DNA of 64,000 bases from Aquabacterium sp. J223 (GTDB taxonomy: Bacteria > Pseudomonadota > Gammaproteobacteria > Burkholderiales > Burkholderiaceae_C), in the NCBI RefSeq assembly GCF_024666615.1, contig NZ_CP088297.1, forward strand, positions 2,418,001 to 2,482,000, in the 5' to 3' direction. The position numbers were made by a program, and so were the translations under genes. Below are positions 19,270 through 29,210 of this stretch, one piece after another (positions within the stretch are counted from its first letter, which is position 1; each line of letters starts with the position of its first letter). Below the pieces are notes generated by a model. It was not told the origin of the DNA. It saw only the letters and a program-made list of their open reading frames with translations, and ran no database searches.

Positions 19270-21090
19270 ATGGCGCAGGTGGAAGTGAAGGTCCCGGACA
19301 TCGGCGACTTCAAGGACGTGGCGGTGATCGAGCTGCTGGTCGCCGTCGGCGACACGGTGGCGGTGGACCAGAGCCTGGTCACGGTCGAGTCCGACAAGGC
19401 GTCGATGGAGATCCCGTCGTCGCATGCCGGCGTGGTCAAGGCGCTGCGCGTGAAGGTGGGCGACACGGTCAACGAGGGCAGCGTCCTGCTCGAGCTCGAG
19501 GCCGGTGCGGAAGCGGCCGCGGCGGCGCCCGCTCCGACCCCGCCGGCGGCGCCGAAGGCCGAGGCGCAGGCCCCCGCCCCGGCACCCGCGCCGGTGTCGG
19601 CGCCACAGCCGGCCGGCAGCCACGGCGGCCACGTGGACATCGACTGCGATGTCGTGGTCATCGGCGGCGGTCCGGGCGGTTACTCGGCCGCCTTCCGGGC
19701 CGCGGACCTGGGGCTGAAGACGGTGATCGTCGAGCGTTACGCCACGCTCGGCGGCGTGTGCCTGAACGTCGGCTGCATCCCCAGCAAGGCGCTGCTGCAC
19801 GTGGCCGCGGTGATGGACGAGGCGGCGCACTTCGCCGACCTCGGCATCGAGTTCGGCACGCCCAAGATCGACGTCGCCAAGCTGCGCACGCACAAGCAGA
19901 AGGTGGTGGGCAAGCTCACCGGTGGCCTGGCCGCGATGGCCAAGATGCGCAAGGTGCAGGTGGTGCGCGGGCTGGCCAGCTTCGCCGACCCCAACCACCT
20001 GAAGATCGAGACCACGGAGGGCGAGGCGCAGGCCAAGAGCGGCGCCGCCCAGGTGCTGAAGTTCAAGCGCTGCATCGTGGCCGCCGGCTCGCAGGCGGTG
20101 CGGCTGCCATTCCTGCCCGACGACCCGCGCATCGTCGACTCCACCGGCGCGCTGGAGCTGCGGCAGACGCCGAAGAAGATGCTCATCATCGGCGGCGGCA
20201 TCATCGGCCTGGAGATGGGCACGGTGTATTCGACGCTCGGCGCCCGGCTCGACGTGGTCGAGATGCTCGACGGCCTGATGCAGGGCGCCGACCGTGACCT
20301 GGTCAAGGTCTGGCAGAAGCTCAACGGGCCGCGCTTCGACAAGGTGATGCTCAAGACCAAGACGGTGGGCGCCGAGGCCACGCCCGAGGGCATCAAGGTC
20401 CGGTTCGAAGGCCTGGACGGCGCCAGGAGCGAGGGCACCTACGACCTGGTGCTGCAGGCGGTGGGCCGAACGCCCAACGGCAAGAAGATCGGAGCGGAGC
20501 AGGCCGGCGTCGCGGTCAACGAGCGCGGCTACATCCCGGTCGACCACCAGCTGCGCACCAACGTGCCGCACATCTTCGCCATCGGCGACATCGTCGGCCA
20601 GCCCATGCTGGCCCACAAGGCGGTGCACGAGGGCCATGTGGCGGCCGAGGTCATCGCCGGCGAGCTGAAGGGCGACCAGAAGCTGGCCGCGGCGGCCTTC
20701 GACGCGCGCGTCATCCCCAGCGTGGCCTACACCGATCCCGAGGTGGCCTGGGTCGGCCTGACCGAGGACGAGGCCAAGGCCAAGGGCGTCAAGGTGGAGA
20801 AGGGCCTGTTCCCCTGGACCGCCTCCGGCCGCGCCATCGCCAACGGCCGCGACGAGGGCTTCACCAAACTGCTGTTCGACGCCGAGACCCATCGCATCGT
20901 CGGCGGCGGCATCGTCGGCACGCACGCCGGCGACATGATCGGCGAGATCGCGCTGGCCATCGAGATGGGCGCCGACGCGGTGGACATCGGCTCGACCATC
21001 CACCCGCACCCGACGCTGGGCGAGTCGATCGGCATGGCGGCCGAGGTGGCGCACGGCTCCTGCACCGACCTCCCTCCGGCACGGAAGTGA
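19270..21090 (+). CDS. lpdA: Dihydrolipoamide dehydrogenase with N-terminal lipoyl domain (pyruvate dehydrogenase E3)
   Basis: E3 reoxidises dihydrolipoamide on E2 using FAD and NAD. The 606-residue protein carries its own lipoyl domain (lipoylated K43 in [12 protein letters not shown]), an Ala-Pro linker to about residue 115, then the flavoprotein. FAD binding is at VVIGGGPGGYSAAFRAADLG, the redox disulfide is C164-C169 in CLNVGCIPSK, the NAD loop is IIGGGIIGLEMG, and the catalytic His region is HPHPTLGES (H578/H580). The lipoyl-E3 fusion is a recognised betaproteobacterial arrangement. It is the last gene of the operon and is followed by a terminator at 21123-21149. Confidence 0.97.
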   Translation: MAQVEVKVPDIGDFKDVAVIELLVAVGDTVAVDQSLVTVESDKASMEIPSSHAGVVKALRVKVGDTVNEGSVLLELEAGAEAAAAAPAPTPPAAPKAEAQAPAPAPAPVSAPQPAGSHGGHVDIDCDVVVIGGGPGGYSAAFRAADLGLKTVIVERYATLGGVCLNVGCIPSKALLHVAAVMDEAAHFADLGIEFGTPKIDVAKLRTHKQKVVGKLTGGLAAMAKMRKVQVVRGLASFADPNHLKIETTEGEAQAKSGAAQVLKFKRCIVAAGSQAVRLPFLPDDPRIVDSTGALELRQTPKKMLIIGGGIIGLEMGTVYSTLGARLDVVEMLDGLMQGADRDLVKVWQKLNGPRFDKVMLKTKTVGAEATPEGIKVRFEGLDGARSEGTYDLVLQAVGRTPNGKKIGAEQAGVAVNERGYIPVDHQLRTNVPHIFAIGDIVGQPMLAHKAVHEGHVAAEVIAGELKGDQKLAAAAFDARVIPSVAYTDPEVAWVGLTEDEAKAKGVKVEKGLFPWTASGRAIANGRDEGFTKLLFDAETHRIVGGGIVGTHAGDMIGEIALAIEMGADAVDIGSTIHPHPTLGESIGMAAEVAHGSCTDLPPARK

Positions 21091-21122
21091 GCCCCTGGCC
21101 GTAGGGGGGCGGGGGCTGCCAG

Positions 21123-21149
21123 AACCGACCGGGGACCCGGATCGGTTTT
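21123..21149 (+). terminator. Terminator of the pyruvate dehydrogenase operon
   Basis: AACCGA at 21123-21128 pairs with TCGGTT at 21142-21147, extended by an inner CCGG/CCGG pairing with a one-base bulge. A run of four T ends at 21149. It lies 32 bases after the lpdA stop. Confidence 0.7.
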
Positions 21150-21168
21150 GGCGCGATGCAGGAGGGCC

Positions 21169-21220
21169 CGCTCCCGTGACCGCCTTTGGCGGGCTGTCCC
21201 CTGCCGGGGTCCTGGGAGCG
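21169..21220 (+). promoter_or_regulatory. Potential three-way-junction leader RNA before the methyltransferase
   Basis: An outer 7-bp stem (CGCTCCC at 21169-21175, GGGAGCG at 21214-21220) encloses two hairpins. One is CCGCC-TTT-GGCGG (21180-21192) and the other CCCC-TGCC-GGGG (21198-21209). The whole ends 21 bases before the ATG at 21242. GC-rich DNA forms such pairings by chance more easily, so this is only a candidate leader structure. Confidence 0.3.
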
Positions 21221-21241
21221 GTCTTTGCAGCACGGCCGCCC

Positions 21242-21922
21242 ATGGACCGCTCATCCATCCAGTTCGGCGATCTGCGCCGCCTCACGCCCATCGATCCGAT
21301 GTTCGGCGGCGGCCGCGGCAAGCCGGTGGACCGGCACTACATCGAGGGCTTCCTGCAGCGCCATGCGGCCGACGTGCGCGGCCGCATGCTGGAGGTGGGC
21401 GAGGACCACTACACCCGGCGCTACGGCGGCGAACGGGTGACCTCGGCCGAGGTGCTGCACGCCGACCGCAGCAACCCGCGGGCCGACTGGGTGGCCGACC
21501 TCGCGACCGGGGACGGCCTGCCCGAGGCCGCCTTCGACGGCTTCATCTGCACGCAGACGCTGCAGTACGTCTACCCGCTGGAAGCGGCGGTGCGCAGCGC
21601 CTGGCGGCTGCTTCGGCCGGGCGGCACCTGGCTGCTCAGCGTGCCCGGCATCAGCCAGATCAGCCCCTACGACCGCGACCGCTGGGGCGAGCACTGGCGC
21701 TTCACGCCGCAGTCCGTGCAGCGGCTGCTGGCGACCACCTTCCCGTCCGAGGGCGTCGAGGTGCGCGCCCACGGCAACGTGCTGGCGGCGGTCGCCTTCC
21801 TGCACGGCCTGGCCTGCGAGGACCTGACGCTCGAGGAACTCGACCACCACGACGACCGCTACCCGCTGCTGGTGACCGCCGCGGCGCGCAAGCCGGCCGC
21901 AACGGCTCAAGTCGCGGCTTGA
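21242..21922 (+). CDS. Class I SAM-dependent methyltransferase
   Basis: The 226-residue protein shows a Rossmann methyltransferase layout: GRMLEVGEDHYTRRYGG as a variant of the glycine-rich SAM loop, then ADLATGDGLPEAAFDGFICTQ (motif II/III) and LLRPGGTWLLSVPG (motif IV/V). The family is often found near polysaccharide or glycosyltransferase genes, but no such partner is here. The ATG at 21242 gives MDRSSIQFGDLRRL, a family-like start. A GTG at 21176 with GGAGG ten bases upstream would add 22 residues but lies inside the inverted repeats at 21169-21220. The substrate is unknown. Confidence 0.75.
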   Translation: MDRSSIQFGDLRRLTPIDPMFGGGRGKPVDRHYIEGFLQRHAADVRGRMLEVGEDHYTRRYGGERVTSAEVLHADRSNPRADWVADLATGDGLPEAAFDGFICTQTLQYVYPLEAAVRSAWRLLRPGGTWLLSVPGISQISPYDRDRWGEHWRFTPQSVQRLLATTFPSEGVEVRAHGNVLAAVAFLHGLACEDLTLEELDHHDDRYPLLVTAAARKPAATAQVAA

Positions 21923-21937
21923 CGCGCCGAAAACCGG

Positions 21938-22699
21938 TTGTGGCGCGAAGGCGGTCCCGTCGGGGCCGGCGCTGCGCTTTGCCCCGCCGTGTCGTCGTGT
22001 TCCCGGTCACGCCCGTTGCCCCCGCCCGCCACCCGGCAACGCCGCTGGCGCGGTCGGGGCTGCGCGGCGCTCGTGGTGGCATGGCTCGGCCTGGCCGGGG
22101 CGTTGCCGACCGTGGCCCAGGAATCGGTGCGCGCGCAGGCCGCGGCCCGGTTGGGCCCGCGGGCCGCTCAGGCGCAGCGCGCGCTCGAACCGCTGCTGCA
22201 GCCGATGGCCGCGGGCGAGGTGCTCGACCGGCTCGAGGCGGTCAACCGCTTCTTCAACCACCAGATCCGCTTCCGCGAGGACGCGCAGGTCTGGGGTCTG
22301 CCCGACCACTGGGCGAGCCCGTTCCAGGCGCTGGGCCGCGGCGAGGGCGACTGCGAGGACTACGCCATCGGCAAGTATTTCTCGCTGCTGGCCGCCGGCC
22401 TGCCGGCGCCCCGGCTGCGGCTGGTCTACGTCAAGGTGATGCTGCCCGGGCAGACCACGCCTCAGCCGCACATGGTGCTCGCCTACCATCCCCCGGAAGC
22501 CCATGCCGAACCCCTGGTGCTCGACAACCTGATGGACGCCCTGCTGCCCGCCTCCCGCCGACCCGACCTGCAACCGGTCTTCAGCTTCAACAGCGAGGGC
22601 CTGTGGCAGGGCAGCACGCCGGCCGGGGACCCGCTGCGGCGGCTGTCGCGCTGGCGCGAGGTGGCCGAACGCGCGCGCGACGAGGGCTTCGTCCGATGA
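21938..22699 (+). CDS. lapG: LapG-type periplasmic transglutaminase-like cysteine protease
   Basis: LapG cleaves the N-terminus of large surface adhesins (LapA type) to trigger biofilm dispersal. The catalytic triad is visible: C139 in GEGDCEDYAIG, H178 in QPHMVLAYHP and D196 in LVLDNLMD, numbered from the TTG at 21938. A hydrophobic export signal (AALVVAWLGLAGALPTVAQ) precedes the mature domain. The start is uncertain: TTG at 21938 and GTG at 21989 are both in frame, and neither has a good ribosome-binding site. The partner lapD begins 35 bases downstream. No LapA-like adhesin or its type I exporter is within the window. Confidence 0.88.
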   Translation: MWREGGPVGAGAALCPAVSSCSRSRPLPPPATRQRRWRGRGCAALVVAWLGLAGALPTVAQESVRAQAAARLGPRAAQAQRALEPLLQPMAAGEVLDRLEAVNRFFNHQIRFREDAQVWGLPDHWASPFQALGRGEGDCEDYAIGKYFSLLAAGLPAPRLRLVYVKVMLPGQTTPQPHMVLAYHPPEAHAEPLVLDNLMDALLPASRRPDLQPVFSFNSEGLWQGSTPAGDPLRRLSRWREVAERARDEGFVR

Positions 22700-22733
22700 G
22701 CGCGATGGCCGTCGCGGCCGCGGGGAGCGCCGC

Positions 22734-24674
22734 ATGTCGCTGACCCGTCAACTCACCGCCTGGCTGGTCGGCCTGCTGCTGCTGGCGGTGGCGGTGGCCG
22801 TCACCGTGCACCTGGCGTCCACCCACCGCCTGGTGCAGCAGCAGCTGCACCTGAAGAACCAGGACGCCGCACAGGTGCTGGCGCTGGCCGCCTCGCAGCA
22901 GCAGGGCGACGGCACCCGCATCGGCCTGCTGATGCGGGCGCAGGCGGACACCGGCCACTACCGCCGCATCGTCTGGCAGCAGGCCGACGGCGGGGTGGCG
23001 CTGGACCTGCAGGGGCCGGCGCCGTCCGCCGCCGGCACGCCGGCCTGGTTCGAGCGGCTGCTGCCGCTGCGCGCCGAGCCCGGGGTGGCGCAGATCTCCG
23101 ACGGCTGGCGCGCCCTGGGCCGGGTCACGGTGGACAGCCACGCCGGCGGCGCGCACCGGCAACTGTGGCGCGCCGCCTGGCAGGTGCTGGCGTGGATGAC
23201 CGCCCTCGGCCTGGCCGCCGGCGCGCTGGCGTCCTGGTGGCTGGGCCGGCTGCACCGCGCGCTCGGCGCCGCGGTGACGCAGTCCGAGGCGCTGGCCGAG
23301 GGTCGCTACCTGCAGGTCGACGAGCCGCGGACCACCGAGCTGCGCCGGCTGGCGTCGGCCGGCAACCGCATGGTCGGCCGCGTGCGCGACCTGTTCGAGA
23401 CCCAGCAGGTGCAGAACGAGGCGCTGCGCCGGGCCGCCTTCTGCGACGGCCTGACCGGCCTGCCGCACCGGGCGCACTTCCTCGAACGCCTGGGCGCGAC
23501 CATGGAGCGCGAGGACGGGCTCACCGCCGGGGGCTTCGTGCTGCTGCGGCTGGCCGACATGGCGGCGCTGAACCTGCAGATGGGCCGCGAGCGCTGCGAC
23601 CAGGCACTGCTGCTCATCTCGCAGGCCCTGCACACCTACCCCGACCGGGTGCACGACTGCTTCGGCGGCCGGCTCAACGGCGCCGACTTCGCGCTCTGGC
23701 TGCCCGCCGCCGGTCTGGCGGTGGAGACGGCGCAGTCGCTGGGCACCGCGTTGCAGGCCACGCTCGGGCCGCTGGGGCACAACGTGCGCGTGCACCTCGG
23801 CGCGGTGGAGTGGCGACGCGGCATGGCGCTGTCGCAGCTGCTGGCGCAGGCCGACCGGGCGCTGGCGGCGGCCGAGGCCTGTGGCCCCTTCGCCGTGGCC
23901 ACCGACGAGCAGGGGGCCGAAGGCCTGCTCGACCCGCGCGGCGGCGAATCGCACTGGCGGCTGCAGGTCACCGACGCGCTGGACCACGGTCGCGCCCGCC
24001 TGGCCGCCTTCCCGGTGCTGGACGACCGCGGCCGGCTGCTGCACCTCGAATGCCCGCTGCGCCTGCAGCTGATCGAAGGCGGCGACTGGGAACCGGCGGC
24101 GCGCTGGCTGCCGCTGGCGGTGCGCAGCCGGCTGGTGCCCGAGGTCGATGGCCGCGCGCTCGAGCTGGCACTGCAGGCCATCGAGGCCGACGGCCAGCCG
24201 CGCGGGCTCAACCTCGCGCTGGCCTCGCTGGCCGACGGCCGCTTCGCCGCCCGCGTGCGCCACCGGCTGCAGGAGACGCCGCACCTGGCCGGCCGCCTCT
24301 GGCTGGAGGTCGACGAACGGCTGGCGGTGGAGCACTTCGAGCGGGTGCAGGCTTTCGGTCAGCTGGTGCGTCCGCTGGGCGTGCGCTTCGGCCTCGAACA
24401 CGCGGGGCAGCGGCTGCACCGCATCGACCGCCTGTTCGAGCTCGGCCTCGACTACGTGAAGCTCGATGCCGCCGTGTGCGGCGGCATCGCCTCGCACGAG
24501 CCGGCACGGGAGTTCCTGCGCGGCACCGTCACGCTGCTGCACACCCTGTCGCTGAAGGTCATCGCCGAAGGCGTGGCCCAGGCGGCGGACGCCCAGGCGC
24601 TGCGCCAGTGCGGCGTCGACGCGATGACCGGGCCCTGGGTCAGCCGGGAGGCGGCGCAACGCGCGGAGGCCTGA
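22734..24674 (+). CDS. lapD: LapD-type c-di-GMP receptor with degenerate GGDEF and EAL domains
   Basis: LapD binds cytoplasmic c-di-GMP and sequesters LapG in the periplasm. The 646-residue protein has a membrane helix (residues about 8-27), a periplasmic LapD/MoxY N-terminal domain, a second helix (about 147-170), HAMP, then GGDEF and EAL folds. The cyclase motif is degenerate (GRLNGADFALWLP in place of GGDEF), and the EAL signature is lost at VPEVDGRALELAL. Both domains therefore look enzymatically dead, as expected for a receptor. The gene follows lapG by 35 bases. It converges on xerD, whose stop is 6 bases away, with no visible terminator between them. Confidence 0.9.
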   Translation: MSLTRQLTAWLVGLLLLAVAVAVTVHLASTHRLVQQQLHLKNQDAAQVLALAASQQQGDGTRIGLLMRAQADTGHYRRIVWQQADGGVALDLQGPAPSAAGTPAWFERLLPLRAEPGVAQISDGWRALGRVTVDSHAGGAHRQLWRAAWQVLAWMTALGLAAGALASWWLGRLHRALGAAVTQSEALAEGRYLQVDEPRTTELRRLASAGNRMVGRVRDLFETQQVQNEALRRAAFCDGLTGLPHRAHFLERLGATMEREDGLTAGGFVLLRLADMAALNLQMGRERCDQALLLISQALHTYPDRVHDCFGGRLNGADFALWLPAAGLAVETAQSLGTALQATLGPLGHNVRVHLGAVEWRRGMALSQLLAQADRALAAAEACGPFAVATDEQGAEGLLDPRGGESHWRLQVTDALDHGRARLAAFPVLDDRGRLLHLECPLRLQLIEGGDWEPAARWLPLAVRSRLVPEVDGRALELALQAIEADGQPRGLNLALASLADGRFAARVRHRLQETPHLAGRLWLEVDERLAVEHFERVQAFGQLVRPLGVRFGLEHAGQRLHRIDRLFELGLDYVKLDAAVCGGIASHEPAREFLRGTVTLLHTLSLKVIAEGVAQAADAQALRQCGVDAMTGPWVSREAAQRAEA

Positions 24675-24680
24675 GCCCCG

Positions 24681-25586
24681 TCAGCCGCGCGGGTGGTGCC
24701 GGGCGTGCAACTGGCGCAGCCGTTCGCGCGCCACGTGGGTGTAGATGGTGGTGGTCGAGATGTCGGCGTGGCCCAGCAGCAGCTGCACCGCCCGCAGGTC
24801 GGCGCCGTGGTTCAGCAGGTGGGTGGCGAAGGCATGGCGCAGCGTGTGCGGCGACAGCGGCGCCACGATGCCCGCGACGCGGGCGTGCTTCTTCACGATC
24901 TGCCAGAACATCTGCCGCGTCATCGCCTCGCCGCGCACGGTGACGAACAGGTCCTCGCTCTGGCGGCCCGCCAGCAGGGCCGGCCGGCCGTCGGCCCACC
25001 AGCGCTGCAGCCAGTCGCGCGCCTCCTGGCCGAAGGGCACCAGTCGCTCCTTGTCGCCCTTGCCGGTGACGCGCAGCACGCCGTCGGCCATCGACAGCGC
25101 GACGGCCCTGAGGCCGACCAGCTCGCTCACCCGCAGGCCGCTGGCGTACATCAGCTCCAGCATGGCGCGGTCGCGCAGGCCCAGCGGCTGGGTGGCGTCG
25201 GGGGCCTGCAGCAGCGCCTCCACCTGGGCCTCGCTGAGCGTGCGCGGCAGCCGCTGGCCCTGGTGGGCGCGCTCCAGCGGCAGCGTGGGGTCGTGGGCGA
25301 TGCGGCGCTCGCGCAGCGCCCAGCGGTAGTAGCGCCGCAGCACGGCCAGCCGCCGGTTGGCGGTGCTGGCCTTGCTGGCCGCGTGGCGGGCGCCGGTGTA
25401 GGCCTGCAGGTCCTCGGTGCGCGCCTGGTCCAGCACGCGGCCCGGCACCGCCGCCAGCCAAGTGGCGAAGGCGGCCAGGTCGCGGCCGTAGGCGCTGCGG
25501 GTGTTCTCCGCCAGCCCGTCCTCCAGCCACAGCGATTCGAGAAAGCGGGCGATGCCCTCCCGGCTGGCGGCCAGGCGGTCGGTCAA
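24681..25586 (-). CDS. xerD: Site-specific tyrosine recombinase XerD
   Basis: XerD resolves chromosome dimers at dif together with XerC. The 301-residue product has all catalytic residues: R152 ([11 protein letters not shown]), K176 (GKGDKE), H247 and R250 ([17 protein letters not shown]), H273 ([15 protein letters not shown]) and Y282. The start is a TTG at 25586 that overlaps the stop of the upstream Bug gene (TTGA). No ATG or GTG gives a normal-length protein, and the TTG start matches the usual 298-residue size. This implies translational coupling to a gene of unrelated function. It is the chromosomal Xer type rather than a phage integrase, given its length and context. Confidence 0.93.
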   Translation of the reverse strand: MTDRLAASREGIARFLESLWLEDGLAENTRSAYGRDLAAFATWLAAVPGRVLDQARTEDLQAYTGARHAASKASTANRRLAVLRRYYRWALRERRIAHDPTLPLERAHQGQRLPRTLSEAQVEALLQAPDATQPLGLRDRAMLELMYASGLRVSELVGLRAVALSMADGVLRVTGKGDKERLVPFGQEARDWLQRWWADGRPALLAGRQSEDLFVTVRGEAMTRQMFWQIVKKHARVAGIVAPLSPHTLRHAFATHLLNHGADLRAVQLLLGHADISTTTIYTHVARERLRQLHARHHPRG

Positions 25587-26560
25587 TCCAGGCTCAGCTT
25601 CTGCTTGGCCACCACCTGCTTGTAGACGTCGAACTCGGCGCGGATCTGCTGCGCGAATTCCTCCGGGGTGTTGGCGATGATCAGCGAGCCGGTGTCCTCG
25701 ATGCGCTTGCGCACGTCGGGCAGCGCGATGGTGGTCTTCACCGCCGCGGCCACCTTGTCGGTCACCTCCTTCGGCAGCCCCTTCGGGCCCAGGATGCCGT
25801 AGTAGGCCATGCGGTTGACCGGCTCCAGGCCGACTTCCTTGAACGTCGGCACGTTGGGCAGCACCGCCAGCCGCTGCGGCGCGGCGACGACGATGGGGAC
25901 CAGCCGGCCGTCCTTGATGAAGGGCAGGGCGGAGGGCAGGTTGTCGAAGATGATGGGCACCTGCCCGGCGACGGTGTCGTTCAGCGCCGGGCCCGCGCCG
26001 CGGTACGGGATGTGGGTGACGAAGGTGCCCGACAGGCTCTTGTACAGCTCCATCTGCAGGTGGCCGATGCCGCCGGTGCCGGAGCTGGCGTAGCTGAACT
26101 TGCCCGGGTTCTTCTTCACCAGTTCGACGAAGCTCTTGTAGTCCTTGGCCGGGAAGCTGGGGTGCACCGCGATCACGTTGGGCGTGGCCGCGATGTTGAT
26201 GATCGGCGCGAAGTCGGTCACCGGGTCGTAGCCGATCTTCTTGTTGATCGCCGGGTTGGAGGCGGTGGTGGAGACGGTCGCCATGCCGAGGGTGTAGCCG
26301 TCGGCCGGCGCCTTGACGACCTCGATCGCGCCGATCGAGCCGCCGCCGCCGCCGCGGTTCTCGACCACCAGGGTCTGGCCCAGCGCCGGGTTGATCTTCT
26401 CGGCCACCACGCGGGCGATGATGTCGGTGGTGCCGCCGGGGGCGAAGGGCACCACCAGCTTCACCGGCTTGGCGGGATAGGCCTGGGCGTGCACCGCGGT
26501 CATCCCGGTGGCCGCGGCCAGCGCGGCCAGCAACTGCAGTGCGTGACGTCGGTCGGTCAT
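25583..26560 (-). CDS. Bug/TctC-family periplasmic solute-binding protein
   Basis: Bug proteins are periplasmic receptors, abundant in Burkholderiales, that bind carboxylates and similar small acids. The 325-residue protein has a signal peptide ([19 protein letters not shown], cleavage after VHAQA). It then shows [20 protein letters not shown] and [14 protein letters not shown], the two hallmark segments of the fold. No TctA or TctB membrane subunit is adjacent, so it is an orphan receptor or acts in sensing. The ATG at 26560 has GGAGAG eight bases upstream. It is divergent from the AEC transporter and its stop overlaps the xerD start. Confidence 0.9.
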   Translation of the reverse strand: MTDRRHALQLLAALAAATGMTAVHAQAYPAKPVKLVVPFAPGGTTDIIARVVAEKINPALGQTLVVENRGGGGGSIGAIEVVKAPADGYTLGMATVSTTASNPAINKKIGYDPVTDFAPIINIAATPNVIAVHPSFPAKDYKSFVELVKKNPGKFSYASSGTGGIGHLQMELYKSLSGTFVTHIPYRGAGPALNDTVAGQVPIIFDNLPSALPFIKDGRLVPIVVAAPQRLAVLPNVPTFKEVGLEPVNRMAYYGILGPKGLPKEVTDKVAAAVKTTIALPDVRKRIEDTGSLIIANTPEEFAQQIRAEFDVYKQVVAKQKLSLD

Positions 26561-27458
26561 CGTGTCGCTCTCCTTGGGGTGGGCCCGGCTCGGCGGCCGG
26601 TGGGTCCGCCGATGTTGCCCCAGGTCGGTGGGCATACTGGGTGTGGAAATTACGCGGCACCGGCCGCGGCGCCCCTTCGATGTCCATCGCCCTGCTGCTG
26701 CTGCCCGACTTCCTGCTCATCGCACTGGGCTTCGCAGTGTGCCGCTGGACGTCGCTGGACCGCAGTGTGTGGGACGGCGCCGAGCGGCTGGTGTACTACC
26801 TGCTTTTCCCGGTGCTGCTGTTCGGCTCCATCGTGCGCAATCCCTTCACGCTCGCGACGGTGGCGCAGGTGGCGCTTGCCGGCACCGTGGTGACGGCGAC
26901 CGGCGTGGCCCTGGCCTACGCCCTCGGCCGCGTGCACGGGGTCGACGGCCGGCTGCACGCCTCCGGCGCCCAGGTCGCCTTCCGCTTCAACTCGTACGTG
27001 GCGCTGGCGCTGGCCGAGCGGCTGGGCGGCGCCGCCGGGGTGGCGACGGTGGCGGTCCTGGTGGCGGTGTGCGTGCCGCTGGCCAACGTGGCGGCGGTGT
27101 GGCCGCTGGCCCGCCATGGCGGCCTGCGGCCCGGCATGGAGCTGCTGCGCAACCCGCTCATCCTGGCCACCGCCGGCGGCCTGCTGGCCAACCTGGCCGG
27201 GCTGCGCCTGGGCGGCGCGGTCGAGACGACGGTGCTGCGCATCGGCTCGGCGGCCCTGCCGCTGGGCCTGATGGCGGTGGGCGCCGGACTGCGCTTCGGC
27301 GCGCTGCGCGCGTCGCCGCGGCTGGCCGCCGCGCTGCTCGCCATCCGGCACGCGGCGCTGCCGGCGCTCGCCCTGGTCCTGGCTCAGGCCATGAGCCTGT
27401 CGGCGTTGGAGCAGGTGATGGTGGTCGCCTTCTCGGCGCTGCCCACCGCGTCCAGCTG

Positions 27459-28670
<1,212 letters not shown>

Positions 28671-28712
28671 GGCCGGCACCTCGGCGCCTGGCCCTGGGTC
28701 GTTGCCCTGCCG

Positions 28713-29210
28713 ATGAACCACCACGCCACTCATCCCGAGATTCTAGGAAGCCGCGCCCTGCGCTGGCCCGACGAAAGGGCTTGCGCCGAGGCCGCGGCGG
28801 CGCTGGCCGCGGTGCCGTCGGTGCGACAGGCCCAGGTCAACCTGCACGGCGACCTGGGCGCCGGCAAGACCACCTTCGTGCGCCACCTGCTGCGAGCGCT
28901 CGGCGTCGGCGGCCGCATCAAGAGCCCGAGCTACGCCCTGGTCGAGACCTACGACCTGCCGGGCGGCGGCAGCGCCACCCACTGCGACTTCTACCGCTTC
29001 GGCGACCCGCGCGAATGGGAGGACGCCGGCCTGCGCGACCTCTTCGCCGCCCCGGCGCTCAAGCTGGTGGAATGGCCGGAGCAGGCCGGCGCGCTGCTGC
29101 CCACCGCCGACCTGGCGCTGCGCCTGACCGCGCTGGACGAGCAGCGCCGGACCGTCGTCGCCGACGCCCACAGCCCACGCGGCCTGGCGCTGCTGGAGGC
29201 GCTGGCGTGA
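28713..29210 (+). CDS. tsaE: tRNA threonylcarbamoyladenosine biosynthesis ATPase TsaE
   Basis: TsaE is the ATPase that supports TsaB-TsaD in forming t6A37 on ANN-decoding tRNAs. The 165-residue protein has Walker A LHGDLGAGKTTFVRHLL, then GRIKSPSYALVETYD (switch-like motif), HCDFYRF and LVEWPEQ, all typical. The ATG at 28713 was chosen because the upstream frame is in the divergent queG leader. The stop overlaps the amiC GTG by four bases (GTGA). The queG/tsaE-amiC arrangement is a common betaproteobacterial neighbourhood. Confidence 0.95.
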   Translation: MNHHATHPEILGSRALRWPDERACAEAAAALAAVPSVRQAQVNLHGDLGAGKTTFVRHLLRALGVGGRIKSPSYALVETYDLPGGGSATHCDFYRFGDPREWEDAGLRDLFAAPALKLVEWPEQAGALLPTADLALRLTALDEQRRTVVADAHSPRGLALLEALA

